64,000 nt of DNA from Microcaldota archaeon. Lineage in GTDB: Archaea; B1Sed10-29; B47-G15. The stretch is from contig QMVG01000001.1 in assembly GCA_003660975.1 (NCBI GenBank), forward strand, positions 183,900-247,899. The letters are read 5' to 3'. Each line of letters begins with the position of its first letter. Within the stretch, counting starts at the first letter, position 1. Made by a program: the position numbers and the translations under genes. Below the pieces are notes generated by a model, which did no database searches, had not been told where the DNA came from, and saw only the letters and a list, made by a program, of their open reading frames with translations. Below, one piece after another: positions 42,409 through 52,103 of this stretch.

Positions 42409-43965
42409 ATGAAGGTAATGAACTCTTACAGCCTAGAAAAAGACAATGTTGTAGGCAATGTAAGAATTTACAAAAAAGAGTCAGATTATGTTCCGACGTA
42501 TGAACTGCAAATTCCAGAATTGGAAGCAGCAACAGAAGCCATGTTAGACCATATAAGGCAGCAACTAGTCAAACATGTTAAGGTAAAGATAACAGAAATG
42601 TTAAATCCAGATTCCATGGAGGACATAAAAAGAAGGTTTCTTCAAAAAGCGAGCGAACTCATAAAATTAGAATTTCCAAGTATGTCTGAGGACACCCAAA
42701 AGTCATTAGCAGGCAGGTTGGTCCACGAGATGCTGGGACTGGGGGCAATCGAATTGCTGCTGGCAGATGACGACTTAGAGGAAATCGTGATAAACAATTC
42801 AAAGGAGCCTGTTTGGGTTTACCACAAGAGCATAGGTTGGCTGAAGACAAATATAATGATACCAAGTGAAGACCAGATATACAATTATGCTGCACTGATA
42901 GGCAGGAGAGTGGGCAGGCAGATAACAAATCTAATGCCTCTTATGGATGCCCACCTCTTGACAGGCGATAGGGTAAATGCAGTTCTGTTTCCTATTGCAA
43001 GCAAGGGAAATAACATAACGCTCAGGCGTTTTGCCAGGAACCCATGGACTATAGTGAATTTCATAAGCCCAGAGATTCACACGTTGAGTAAGGAAATCGC
43101 AGCAGTAGTTTGGCTCGCTATGGAAAACGAGCTTAACATGATTGTGGCAGGTGGTACTGCTTCTGGCAAGACCAGTTTTCTCAATGCAATAATGCCTTTC
43201 ATACCTCCAAATCAGAGAGTTATATCTATTGAGGACACAAGGGAGTTAATGTTGCCTAAGTTTATGCACTGGATACCTTTGACTACAAGAGAGCCAAACC
43301 CAGAAGGGAAAGGAGAAGTTAGTATGCTAGACCTCATGGTTAACTCTTTGAGGATGAGGCCTGATAGAATTGTACTCGGAGAGATAAGGAGGCAGAGAGA
43401 AGCAGAGGTTTTATTTGAGGCCATGCACACAGGACACAGTGTCTACGCAACCCTACACGCAGATAATGCAGAGCAGGTTAGAAGAAGGCTTATCTCCCCT
43501 CCAATAGAGCTGCCTGAATCAATGCTGGAAGCCCTACACTTAGTAGTTGTCCAGTTTAGACATAGGGCAAGAGGAATAAGGAGGACATTTGAACTTGCAG
43601 AAGTAGTGCCAAAGGAAAGCGAAAGAGGTTTTAGGGTTGATATTAACGTGTTATACCGCTGGAACCCAAAGAAAGACAGCTTTGACAAGGTCATAAAGTC
43701 AGACAGCCTATTTGACAGGAGTGAGAAGACAAGGCTGTTTGATGAAATAAGTATGAGAACTGGAAAGAAAGCCAAGGAAATAGAAGAGGATCTGAAAGAA
43801 AAGCAGGTAATTTTGCAATATATGCTGGACAATAAAATAAACCATGTGGATGCTGTTGGCAAAATGATAGCAGAGGTTTACAGAGATAAGGACTATGTTC
43901 TGGAAGCCATAAAGAAAAAGAAGAAGCCAGAAGACATTATAGGAAAAGAATTTACAAGGCGATAA
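42409..43965 (+). CDS. Type IV pilus/Tad-type secretion ATPase
   Basis: 518 residues. Hexameric motor that drives pilin assembly. Walker A is VAGGTASGKTSFLNA (about 245-259), the Asp-box ISIEDTREL, and Walker B DRIVLGEIRRQREAEVLF; the His box ATLHADNAEQV follows. An N-terminal domain of about 140 residues (LEAATEAMLDHIRQQ...) precedes the catalytic part. Closest to the archaeal TadA/GspE-2 family rather than archaellum FlaI, which is encoded separately at 63043. Start ATG after GAGG. Confidence 0.9.
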   Translation: MKVMNSYSLEKDNVVGNVRIYKKESDYVPTYELQIPELEAATEAMLDHIRQQLVKHVKVKITEMLNPDSMEDIKRRFLQKASELIKLEFPSMSEDTQKSLAGRLVHEMLGLGAIELLLADDDLEEIVINNSKEPVWVYHKSIGWLKTNIMIPSEDQIYNYAALIGRRVGRQITNLMPLMDAHLLTGDRVNAVLFPIASKGNNITLRRFARNPWTIVNFISPEIHTLSKEIAAVVWLAMENELNMIVAGGTASGKTSFLNAIMPFIPPNQRVISIEDTRELMLPKFMHWIPLTTREPNPEGKGEVSMLDLMVNSLRMRPDRIVLGEIRRQREAEVLFEAMHTGHSVYATLHADNAEQVRRRLISPPIELPESMLEALHLVVVQFRHRARGIRRTFELAEVVPKESERGFRVDINVLYRWNPKKDSFDKVIKSDSLFDRSEKTRLFDEISMRTGKKAKEIEEDLKEKQVILQYMLDNKINHVDAVGKMIAEVYRDKDYVLEAIKKKKKPEDIIGKEFTRR

Positions 43966-43966
43966 T

Positions 43967-44836
43967 GTGAATAAAATACCGTTCAGCCCACTGCCTCCAG
44001 CTGCAATGGATAAAATATCAAACAATTTCATAGCTCTAGGAGAGCTTTTCAGCAGGATGATGCCATCACTCAGAGAGCAACTCTACCAAGCAGAGATGGA
44101 AATCTCAAGCAAAAAATATGTCGCAATTGCAATAGTTACTGCCCTTTTTTACGCAATTTTGATCTTCTTTGTTTTGATAATGCTTTCCATCATACTTCAG
44201 ATGGATTTTATTCCTATTGCTTTGATGCTTTCCATAGTCTTCTATGCCTTTATGTTTTTTTCAGTGCTTTCATACCCACGAATTATAACAATGCGCAGAA
44301 TGCGCAAGCTTGAGACAAACCTTGTCCCTGCTTTGAGGCACCTGCTGATAGAAGTAAAGTCAGGCGTTCCCCTATTTCAAGCAATGATGGGCGTCACTAA
44401 AGGGTATGGGGAGGTTTCTGAGGAATTTTCCAAGATTGTCACAGACATTAACACAGGAAAGTCAGAGACAGAAGCAATAAATGACGCTGCAAGAAGAAAT
44501 GCATCGTTCAAGTTCAGAAGGTCATTGTGGCAAATAACCAATGCGCTTAAATCTGGCAGTGATATAGGAGATGCTTTACAGGCAATAATAGAGGACCTGA
44601 GCAGGGAACAAGTGTCTGCCATAAAGAAATACGGGCAGGAATTGAATCCATGGACTATGATATATATGGTGGCAGCAGTTATCATTCCCTCTTTAGGGCT
44701 GACTTTTTTAGTGGTTATTTCTTCCTTTACAGGTGCTATGATGCCTCCAATCATATTTCCACTGATACTATTTGGGCTTATCCTATTTCAGCTCTTTTTC
44801 ATGAATTTTGTAAAAAGTAGGAGACCTGCAATATGA
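43967..44836 (+). CDS. TadB/C- (GspF/FlaJ-) like pilus platform membrane protein
   Basis: 289 residues, four hydrophobic segments arranged as two pairs flanking cytoplasmic helical bundles. VPALRHLLIEVKSGVPLFQAM and INDAARRNASFKFRRSLWQI match the T2SSF-type cytoplasmic domain. It forms the platform on the ATPase. GTG start; 1 bp after the ATPase gene. With the next gene it makes a TadB/TadC-like pair. Confidence 0.82.
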   Translation: MNKIPFSPLPPAAMDKISNNFIALGELFSRMMPSLREQLYQAEMEISSKKYVAIAIVTALFYAILIFFVLIMLSIILQMDFIPIALMLSIVFYAFMFFSVLSYPRIITMRRMRKLETNLVPALRHLLIEVKSGVPLFQAMMGVTKGYGEVSEEFSKIVTDINTGKSETEAINDAARRNASFKFRRSLWQITNALKSGSDIGDALQAIIEDLSREQVSAIKKYGQELNPWTMIYMVAAVIIPSLGLTFLVVISSFTGAMMPPIIFPLILFGLILFQLFFMNFVKSRRPAI

Positions 44837-45825
44837 AGTTTTTCGTAAAGATTTCGTCAATACTTCCAAACAGGATAATAAGAGCTTATGAACAAATGCT
44901 TATATATGCAGGCATGGGAGATGTCTCTCCGCGTGCTTTTGCGGGATATTCAATAGTGCTAGCCTTTTTCATATCTCTTTTCGTTTCTTTTTCTTCTAAA
45001 CTCTTGTTTTCAATAGACAATACTCTTACTATTATCTTTGCAGTCTCTCTGTTTTTTATGATGTTCGCTTTGTCATATGTCTATCTATCTGTGGTGGCGG
45101 ACAACAGGGCAAAGGCAATAGAAAAGGTCCTGCCAGATGCCTTGCAGTTGGTTGCTGCCAACATTCAAGCAGGAATGACCATAGACAATGCGTTGTGGCT
45201 ATGTGCAAAACCTGAGTTTGGCGAGTTTGAGGATGAAGTGCAGAAAATGGCAGCGCAGACACTTGCTGGAAAAACGCTGATAGATGCCTTAAAAGACCTC
45301 TCAAAAAGGGTGAAATCAGTAGTCTTACACAGGGCTGTTATGCTGTTAATTCAAGGCATTCAGTTAGGGGGGGAATTGGCCCATCTTTTAATTCAGATTG
45401 CTGCGGATATCAGGACAACACAAGCGTTGCAAAATGAGATAAGAGCAGCGACGGCAATGTATTCTCTCTTCATCCTTTTTGCAAGCGTTTTCGCAGCTCC
45501 AGCCCTTTTTGCTGTTTCAACCTTTTATGTTGAAACCACAAATGTTCTCTGGTCAGGCAAGATTGGGCAGGTTTCCCCTACTGGTGGAGCTGGTTTGAAT
45601 GTTATAAGTATAAAAGGCTCTATGATAAGCACAGAGGACGTAAAGCTCTTTGCCATTGTTGCTATTATCATAACAACGGTTTTTGCTTCTTTAATAATGG
45701 GGCTGATAACAAGCGGCCAGATGAAGAGAGGTTTAAAATATACTCCTTTCTTTGTTTTGGGTGGTTTGGGTATCCACTTTGTGACATATAGCATTATAAA
45801 GTCAATGTTTGGTGCTTTAATATAG
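44833..45825 (+). CDS. Second TadB/C-like pilus platform membrane protein
   Basis: 330 residues, overlapping the previous gene by ATGA. Membrane segments at both ends and a cytoplasmic T2SSF domain with VLPDALQLVAANIQAGMTID and ALKDLSKRVKSVVLHRAVM. C-terminal helices end the protein. Two platform proteins in tandem are typical of archaeal Tad-like pili, where they act as a heterodimer. Confidence 0.82.
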   Translation: MKFFVKISSILPNRIIRAYEQMLIYAGMGDVSPRAFAGYSIVLAFFISLFVSFSSKLLFSIDNTLTIIFAVSLFFMMFALSYVYLSVVADNRAKAIEKVLPDALQLVAANIQAGMTIDNALWLCAKPEFGEFEDEVQKMAAQTLAGKTLIDALKDLSKRVKSVVLHRAVMLLIQGIQLGGELAHLLIQIAADIRTTQALQNEIRAATAMYSLFILFASVFAAPALFAVSTFYVETTNVLWSGKIGQVSPTGGAGLNVISIKGSMISTEDVKLFAIVAIIITTVFASLIMGLITSGQMKRGLKYTPFFVLGGLGIHFVTYSIIKSMFGALI

Positions 45826-45828
45826 TAA

Positions 45829-45884
45829 GCTTTTTATACCTGTAATATTTAATCTGCTTATAAAAATGATGTTTAAGAGGTGAA
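45829..45884 (+). promoter_or_regulatory. Promoter and ribosome site of the main pilin gene
   Basis: TTTATA near 45831 and CTTATAAAAATG near 45857 are TATA-like; GAGGTGA at 45878-45884 is a strong ribosome site 2 nt before the ATG. The dedicated promoter and strong site suggest the pilin is made in excess over the machinery. Confidence 0.5.
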
Positions 45885-45886
45885 AC

Positions 45887-46363
45887 ATGATGAGGAAAGG
45901 TCAAACAGCACTTGAATATTTGATTACATACGGATGGGCCATCTTGGTCATCCTTGTAGTACTGGCAGTGCTTTGGTACTATGGAATTTTCAACCCAAGC
46001 AGATGGGCTGGCGAGCAGGTCGGTTCATTTACAGCTTTTAATGTAATGGACCACAAATTTACAAGCACAGAATTGCAGTTGAGACTAGCAAATAAGTTAG
46101 GCCAGAACATCAGGATAACCGCAGTTGGCGTTAAGAAGAGCGGAGACACAGCATACAACCTGAACACATCAACAACGTTGGCAAGCCCTGTTGATCTCAA
46201 TGCAAACTCAGAAGCAACAGTAACAGTACCATTGAACACAAGCAGTCTTGGAGCAAGTACTGGAGACATAGTTTCTCTGGACGTGTCAATAATTTACGAC
46301 AACTTACAGAGTGGCCTAACAGGCAAAATAGACACAACAACAATGAACCTGAAGGTAGCTTAA
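45887..46363 (+). CDS. Type IV pilin (probable major subunit)
   Basis: 158 residues. MMRKGQTALEYLITYGWAIL is the archetypal archaeal class III signal: basic head, Gly before the cleavage site, QTALEYL with Glu5, then the helix AILVILVVLAVLWYYGIF. The head is Thr/Ser/Asn-rich with sequons. Own promoter at the end of the locus and the best ribosome site, so it is probably the main fibre subunit. Ends 4 bp inside the convergent tfe gene. Confidence 0.88.
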   Translation: MMRKGQTALEYLITYGWAILVILVVLAVLWYYGIFNPSRWAGEQVGSFTAFNVMDHKFTSTELQLRLANKLGQNIRITAVGVKKSGDTAYNLNTSTTLASPVDLNANSEATVTVPLNTSSLGASTGDIVSLDVSIIYDNLQSGLTGKIDTTTMNLKVA

Positions 46364-46914
46364 ACTGCCTTCTTAACCCTTTTATTTCGTTTTCCACTGA
46401 TTTCTTTTAGAAAACTCTCTATTTCTTTTATTCTCTGCTTTATGCTCTTTATTTCTGCTTTATTGTCTTCTTGCAACATGACTGCCCCACACTGCGGACA
46501 TTTAAAATCATACTCAAGCGCTAGTTCAAAAGGCAACCTTTCACAACCGTTCTTGCATTTAAAGAAAACATAATCCTGCTCGTATTTTAGCTTTTCCTTT
46601 AAAGAAGACAGCTCTTCCTCATATCTCTCTTTCAGCAACTCTATTATCCTGCTTTTTTCAAGAAACCACGTGTAAGTGTACCAGTTGCTTGTTTGAGCCT
46701 TTTCCTTTGAGTACCTTATTATCCCAGAGTAATGCAACCTATTGAGCGTTGCTCTGAGCACATTTACCTTTATGCCTGTTTCAGCGCTTAGCTCTTCATC
46801 CGTACAGCCTCTGCTGCAAGCGCTTAAAACCCTAACAACATTATAACCCTCTTCACCTGCTTTTTCCCGTATAAAATCAGCAAGAAGAGGGCTATTAATT
46901 CTCAGCGTCACCAT
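46360..46914 (-). CDS. tfe: Transcription factor E (TFE alpha)
   Basis: 184 residues. Archaeal counterpart of TFIIE-alpha that helps open the promoter. Winged helix about 20-85 (CTDEELSAETGIKVNVLRAT; SNWYTYTWFLEK) and a zinc ribbon (FFKCKNGCERLP then FKCPQCGAVM), followed by a charged coiled coil (IKSIKQRIKEIESFL). Layout and length are typical. It overlaps the pilin gene by 4 bp and precedes trm56 operon-wise by 8 bp. Confidence 0.92.
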   Translation of the reverse strand: MVTLRINSPLLADFIREKAGEEGYNVVRVLSACSRGCTDEELSAETGIKVNVLRATLNRLHYSGIIRYSKEKAQTSNWYTYTWFLEKSRIIELLKERYEEELSSLKEKLKYEQDYVFFKCKNGCERLPFELALEYDFKCPQCGAVMLQEDNKAEIKSIKQRIKEIESFLKEISGKRNKRVKKAV

Positions 46915-46922
46915 TGCTATAA

Positions 46923-47462
46923 TTATGACTGCTTAGATTTATAACGATTTACCTCTACAACTTTCTTGCCCTTTTCCTGAGGGATGACTTTTATTTTTGC
47001 GTTTTCAAAATCTTTGTTTAGCTCGTCACCTTTAAATAGCTTGTCTAGGAACACTGCTAATGCCGCGACTTCTGAGTGTGGCTGCTTTCCTATTGCAATG
47101 TTGTAGTCAGCCATTTTGTATAATTCAGCAGGCACCTTTTCCCCTCCTATAACTATAACTTTATCTCCTCTGATCTCTCTTATGTTGTTTATAACAGCAT
47201 CAACAGGAAGCCCATACATAGTTAAGTGGATTATCTTGCCTTCAAAAGAGCTTAGGAATTTTTTCCATTGTTTCTCATAAAATACTTTAAAATTGCCTCC
47301 CCACCTGTCTGCAACATCTTTGACGCTCTCCATCATTTTTTTGTCATAATCTCCTGTGTAAATTATGGCATCTGCCCCAAAAGCCCTTGCAACCAGACCG
47401 CAATGTGTAGATATTCTCAAATCCCTGCCCTTTCTGTGCCCAAGCCTCAAAACATAAATCAT
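46923..47462 (-). CDS. trm56: tRNA (cytidine(56)-2'-O)-methyltransferase
   Basis: aTrm56 methylates C56 in the T-loop of archaeal tRNAs; a SPOUT-fold enzyme. 179 residues from ATG 46923-47462 end (a TTG at 47480 is in frame but less likely). Family blocks [53 protein letters not shown] and [20 protein letters not shown] are all present. In an operon with tfe. Confidence 0.92.
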   Translation of the reverse strand: MIYVLRLGHRKGRDLRISTHCGLVARAFGADAIIYTGDYDKKMMESVKDVADRWGGNFKVFYEKQWKKFLSSFEGKIIHLTMYGLPVDAVINNIREIRGDKVIVIGGEKVPAELYKMADYNIAIGKQPHSEVAALAVFLDKLFKGDELNKDFENAKIKVIPQEKGKKVVEVNRYKSKQS

Positions 47463-47571
47463 GGCTATATATTGGTACAATTGAAATAAAACATTAACGA
47501 ATTGACACCAGAAGTATTTTATTTAACTATTGCTTCTATTTTTCTGTCATAAGGAAGCAGCAGGTGGAACT

Positions 47572-49791
47572 GTGAAAAGGAGACAGACTTTGCTATTGTT
47601 ATTTTTATTGCTTAGTCCTGCCCTGTCAATTTATTACCCAGGGCTCTCTTTTAATGAATCCATAGACAACATAATATATGCTAATGATGGCACGGTTTTC
47701 ATCTCAGCACACGGCAACGTCACTGTATACAATCCAAATCCCGTTGATGACCTCTATGCCTCTGGGATCATATTCAAAGAAGACAATATAACTGTGATGA
47801 ATGCCTCTGGCATATATCTGCCACCCCCTTTTATGCTGGGCAATGTCAAGGCAGCAAATTCAAGCAACACAGCATACAGATTGCAGAGCAAAGGCTTTTC
47901 AAAAGCAGACGTCAAATTGCCCTTGAGCATAAAACAGTTCTTTTACAAAGGCCCACAACCTGTTGCTTTTTCAAATAACGTATTAAATGTTAGTTTCTCG
48001 CCAGGAGATCCAATTACATTGGGTCTGAACATTACAAACAAGCTAGACGAGGACGTAAATATAAGCGTGTTCAGAAACCTGCTGTCTTTCATAAACCCGC
48101 AAAGCATGACCTTCTCTGGCTGTTCTGGAGCTGCTGTTAATTTCACAGCAGGGGCTCAGTATCTGAAGATTGAACACTGCCTCTTAAATAAGTCTGACAC
48201 GATGACTCTTGTAATTAACGGAAACATAAGGGATGAAAAAACAAACATACCCCCACCATACCATATAGAGAAGACAGGCAATATACTTATAAGGATAAAT
48301 AACCAGAGCAGCGTTTCAAATTACAGCATATTTAGACAGCTTATGATTAATGCAACAGCAAGTGCTAGCGCAAGTTCAAGCCTAGACAAGCTTTACATAC
48401 CAAAAGCAGAAAGAGACCGTTGCTACCCTCTGAACAACATGTCATATGAACTTGCTGTTAATGTGTCCACAGACAGCGACTTCAATTTCTTCGTGCGCAA
48501 CTTTTCCATTTTGAGAAGCAACTATTCCGAGATAAACATCAGCGCCAACATAAACAATGCCCATGAAATATACTCTGCACCAATACACCACATTATGAAC
48601 AGCAGCAGCCCTCTAAGAGTGTCTCCAATAAACGACAGCTTTTGTGCAGATGAAAATAGTGTTTTATCTACTTATTGGCTCAAGGTTGATTACTCTGTGA
48701 TATTCAACAACTCAGTTCCACCTGCTGAAGCGAATTTTGTAGACATAGAAGTGGATGGGGGCATGATACAAATCTCAGGCATCTATACGCCCCCTCCACC
48801 AGCCACAGGTCCTGGCTTTGGAGCCACACCTGCAGAAGCACCAAAGAATGTAACAAAGGAAGAAGCGAGAAAGTATATCATAATAACAAAAGAGGTATCA
48901 AAGCAGCACGTCAATTATGGGGATGTGATAACCGTAACAATTAAAGTTCAGAGCATAGCCAGCTTCAATATACGAGATTTAACATTGGTTGACTTGCTGC
49001 CCAAAGGATTCACTGTAGTGGACAATGGAGGGGCTTCTGTAACTGAAGAAGAACCCTATTTGCTTAGGTGGAATATAAACTTAATAAGACCAGGCGAAAT
49101 CCTTGTCTTTACTTACAAGGCAAAGTCAGAGGATGCTGAGCCAGGATATTACCCATTCAATGACTTATACATCTCATCCGAACTGACTGGTGTTGTTGGA
49201 GCGTATTCAACAGAACCAATCATACAAGAACCAGGCATAGGCATACCACGGCAGTATACTATACTTCTTGTAAAAAAGCTGGAATGGCTTGGAGATGACC
49301 TTTACAAAGTTACTATTTCAATAACAAATGCAGGAGACAAAAGCACGCCTCCTCTTATAATAAGAGACACTGTTATAGAAAAGAGGGTAAAGCCTCCCAG
49401 CTCAATCCTTTTTGGAAGGGAGGAGGTTAGCTATGCATTTACAAAGAAAACATGGAAGATTCCTTCAATAGAACCAAAACAAGACTACTCATTCACCTAT
49501 TTTGAGGAAGGGCCAGTCAGCAAAACAGGTCTGCCAGACGTTTACGGTGCTGACCCATCAAAGATATACAAGACAATGGTTGTTGTGCCAATAATAAGTG
49601 AAGAACACATATTCAGTGGCACAGTTAGGATAGAGCAATTCAGCTTTGGGCTTTTGGTGATTTTAGGCATTATCATATTAATCAAACGCAAGAGGAAGAA
49701 GAAGGAGTGGTATGAAGAGAAGTTATTTGCTGCTAAGGTAGGAAAGCTACGCCAGATTGAGAGATATCTGAACCCACTTAAGAAGGTGTGA
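47572..49791 (+). CDS. Surface protein with DUF11-like domain and C-terminal anchor
   Basis: 739 residues from GTG 47572, chosen because GGTGG lies just before it and a signal peptide follows (KRRQTLLLLFLLLSPALS). The N-terminal about 400 residues are sequon-rich beta domains. Then a Pro/Gly linker (PPPPATGPGFGATP) and a DUF11-type segment (YGDVITVTIKVQS; LVDLLPKGFTVVDN). A C-terminal helix (SFGLLVILGIIILI) and a basic tail (KRKRKKKEW) anchor it. Probably part of the cell envelope or a stalk. GTGA overlap with the next gene. Confidence 0.7.
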   Translation: MKRRQTLLLLFLLLSPALSIYYPGLSFNESIDNIIYANDGTVFISAHGNVTVYNPNPVDDLYASGIIFKEDNITVMNASGIYLPPPFMLGNVKAANSSNTAYRLQSKGFSKADVKLPLSIKQFFYKGPQPVAFSNNVLNVSFSPGDPITLGLNITNKLDEDVNISVFRNLLSFINPQSMTFSGCSGAAVNFTAGAQYLKIEHCLLNKSDTMTLVINGNIRDEKTNIPPPYHIEKTGNILIRINNQSSVSNYSIFRQLMINATASASASSSLDKLYIPKAERDRCYPLNNMSYELAVNVSTDSDFNFFVRNFSILRSNYSEINISANINNAHEIYSAPIHHIMNSSSPLRVSPINDSFCADENSVLSTYWLKVDYSVIFNNSVPPAEANFVDIEVDGGMIQISGIYTPPPPATGPGFGATPAEAPKNVTKEEARKYIIITKEVSKQHVNYGDVITVTIKVQSIASFNIRDLTLVDLLPKGFTVVDNGGASVTEEEPYLLRWNINLIRPGEILVFTYKAKSEDAEPGYYPFNDLYISSELTGVVGAYSTEPIIQEPGIGIPRQYTILLVKKLEWLGDDLYKVTISITNAGDKSTPPLIIRDTVIEKRVKPPSSILFGREEVSYAFTKKTWKIPSIEPKQDYSFTYFEEGPVSKTGLPDVYGADPSKIYKTMVVVPIISEEHIFSGTVRIEQFSFGLLVILGIIILIKRKRKKKEWYEEKLFAAKVGKLRQIERYLNPLKKV

Positions 49792-50180
49792 GTTTGAAAA
49801 AAATAATCGTAGTGTTCGCCATAATAAGCCTCATCTTTCTAACACTGTTATGGGAAGAAAGTAGCATCTCAAAGGACAAATTGTTTGTTCAAAAAACTAC
49901 AGCGCTGAACCCATCTGACTTCAGTGTGGAATGTTATAATAACAAGATTATACTGAGGCCTAAGAGAAGAGACCTAATACCAAAGACATTCCACCCAAGA
50001 CAAGCTTTTATTAATTCAGAGTCAAGCTACAGCATGGCAAATGCAAGCATGGATAACAATGCAGTAAGGATTGATTTCTCTGCAAATGCATTGCAGCTGC
50101 AAAAAGGGAGTAAGGTAGATATCACTCTCTTCTCATTATCTGAAAAGATAAGAATAGAATCGGCCAGGTGTTGGACTTAA
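49788..50180 (+). CDS. Small membrane-anchored external protein
   Basis: 130 residues. N-terminal helix (KKIIVVFAIISLIFLTLLW) as anchor or uncleaved signal, then a small beta-rich domain with two Cys (VECYNN; SARCWT). GTGA overlap with the surface protein suggests they work together. No family is recognised. Ends directly at the convergent neighbour. Confidence 0.55.
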   Translation: MSLKKIIVVFAIISLIFLTLLWEESSISKDKLFVQKTTALNPSDFSVECYNNKIILRPKRRDLIPKTFHPRQAFINSESSYSMANASMDNNAVRIDFSANALQLQKGSKVDITLFSLSEKIRIESARCWT

Positions 50181-52034
50181 TCATATAAGGAGAACCCTTT
50201 TAACAACAGCTGCCACAACAAAGAGAACAGTCATTAACATAAAGAGAGCTTCATGGACAGCAGAGCTAACAGCGCCCTGTACCATGTCTATAGTGGGAGT
50301 TATAGCTACTTGCCCATAACCTGTCACAGGGTCGATTCCCACGACAAAGAGGTCTCTTGTATAATACGTGCCAGTGCCTGTTGCGTTATATGTTATGTTT
50401 ACATTACCACCATTTGGAATTGGATTAAGCTTCCACCAGTATGATACACCATCATACATAGTTCCCGATATACTCTGGTTGCCTGTGTAGTTCAGAGGGT
50501 GCTGTATGCTCTCATTCAAAGCATCGTATGGGAATACCCTTATCTTTGAAACCTGCACAGTAAAGTTCTGAGGTATTAAGTCATATACGTACAGGGTTGG
50601 AGTGTATTGATTTCCTATGTTAGACACTGTTATATTTATGTTCCACAAGTTGTTGCTTAATGACTTTACAACCTTCCTTACCCTGACCAGATAACCTCTT
50701 AACAAGTATATCTTCTCATATATGGTGTAATTGCTGTCAAAGTGATACGAGCTCCTGTTCTTCCTGAAGTTCCTGAATACAGCATCTGAGAGCGTGTAAT
50801 TGGCTCTGCCCCAGTATATTGGCACAACACCTCTGTTATATGTTCTGTTCTCAGACCAAGGCGTTACCTTCCACCTATCTGGCGTTATTATTGGCGTACC
50901 CGTGCCTGTTTTATTTGTGCTGTTTACCCATTGCCTTGGCTTCAGCTTAGATATGTTTATAGGATATGTCTTAACAAGTGGAGTCGTGTTATCCTTTGGG
51001 TCTAGAGAAACGTTATTTGGGTTATGGCTTCCAGAAATCCAGATGGTCATAGACGTTACATTTATCATAACGCCTGGGTCAGCAGTTGACACATTTGACT
51101 TGAAGGCAAGGTCTCCACTGAAGTTCTCAAAGTCTCCTCTTTTCTTCTCAACGTAGACATGGCTCTTCACGCCTTTAACCAAGACATTATTTAGAGAGAT
51201 ATTGCTGCTCACATTCAGGGTTTTGAAACCTATGGTCATATTCTGCCAATCAACAAGAATTGGCGTTTGAGTATCTGGGTCTATGTTTACCTGGGTTCTT
51301 ACATAGAAATTGCAACTTATATTATTCCCAGGAGGAGACACGCTTAATGGATTGTCTGAGTTGCACCAGTGAAGTATGTTGTATGGGAAATTTGTCCTGT
51401 TCTGGCTTGACCTCTCAGAACTGTTGTACCAATAGGTATGCTGCCATGTTATTATTGGCTCTATGGCATTGCTTTGGTTTATGTAAAGCTCGGTGACATT
51501 GCTGATTCCTATGTTGGTGAAGTTAATCCTTATGTCAAGGTCAGTGGTTGTATTCGTTAAAATTCTTGTCTGGTATATGGGGCTTGGGCCAGCAAGAGTG
51601 CCATTCTCAAAATATTCAACAGTGATGTTCAGCGGGGGCTTTGGCAGGTTTTTCTTTGTGTAATACTCTAATGTTACGCTTGAGCCGTTTTGAAGCTCGT
51701 TTATGTGAACAAGATATATGCCATTTCCTAATGTTTTTACTAGAACGCCCGAAGGGATATTTGTCCAGTTAAGGCCACCGCTTCTGTTAACGCCAAAATT
51801 TATGTCAGTCATAACTGTTCTGTTCGCATAGTTGCTTACAATTATCTCTCCATTAATTTTACTTACATTTACAGGCAACACCATTGAATCTCCAAGAGAA
51901 TAAGCGTACTTTGAGGCATTGAATGTCAATGTAATGTACTCCCTTATCTCAAAGTTCAATGTGTCAACAGCAAGAACGCTGGGCAGAGCAAGAAGAATGA
52001 ATAAAAATACAACTGTAAGCATTGTTTTTCGCAT
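50181..52034 (-). CDS. Secreted DUF11-like surface protein with C-terminal helix
   Basis: 617 residues from ATG 52034, at a signal peptide (MLTVVFLFILLALPSVLA); the frame is open 23 codons upstream without a signal there. Extracellular part is Asn/Thr-rich with many sequons, including a DUF11-like segment (LYVYDLIPQNFTVQVS...). A final helix (LFMLMTVLFVVAAVVKRVLL) anchors it. It parallels the 739-residue protein: DUF11-like, anchored. Probably a partner of the 2256-residue protein encoded just upstream. Confidence 0.68.
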   Translation of the reverse strand: MRKTMLTVVFLFILLALPSVLAVDTLNFEIREYITLTFNASKYAYSLGDSMVLPVNVSKINGEIIVSNYANRTVMTDINFGVNRSGGLNWTNIPSGVLVKTLGNGIYLVHINELQNGSSVTLEYYTKKNLPKPPLNITVEYFENGTLAGPSPIYQTRILTNTTTDLDIRINFTNIGISNVTELYINQSNAIEPIITWQHTYWYNSSERSSQNRTNFPYNILHWCNSDNPLSVSPPGNNISCNFYVRTQVNIDPDTQTPILVDWQNMTIGFKTLNVSSNISLNNVLVKGVKSHVYVEKKRGDFENFSGDLAFKSNVSTADPGVMINVTSMTIWISGSHNPNNVSLDPKDNTTPLVKTYPINISKLKPRQWVNSTNKTGTGTPIITPDRWKVTPWSENRTYNRGVVPIYWGRANYTLSDAVFRNFRKNRSSYHFDSNYTIYEKIYLLRGYLVRVRKVVKSLSNNLWNINITVSNIGNQYTPTLYVYDLIPQNFTVQVSKIRVFPYDALNESIQHPLNYTGNQSISGTMYDGVSYWWKLNPIPNGGNVNITYNATGTGTYYTRDLFVVGIDPVTGYGQVAITPTIDMVQGAVSSAVHEALFMLMTVLFVVAAVVKRVLLI

Positions 52035-52103
52035 CTTTTCAACCCCACTGAACGTTCCAATAAACTTAAACCCCTTTATATTTATATTCTTAACTATTTG
52101 CAA

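Noticed and set aside
42409..43965. Second copy of archaellum FlaI
   Set aside because: The ATPase is paired with TadB/C-like platform proteins and pilins, lacks a FlaH partner, and differs from FlaI at 63043 in its N-terminal region.
52035..52103. Upstream start of the 617-residue surface protein
   Set aside because: The additional 23 codons lack a signal peptide and abut the neighbour's stop; the signal peptide begins at ATG 52034.
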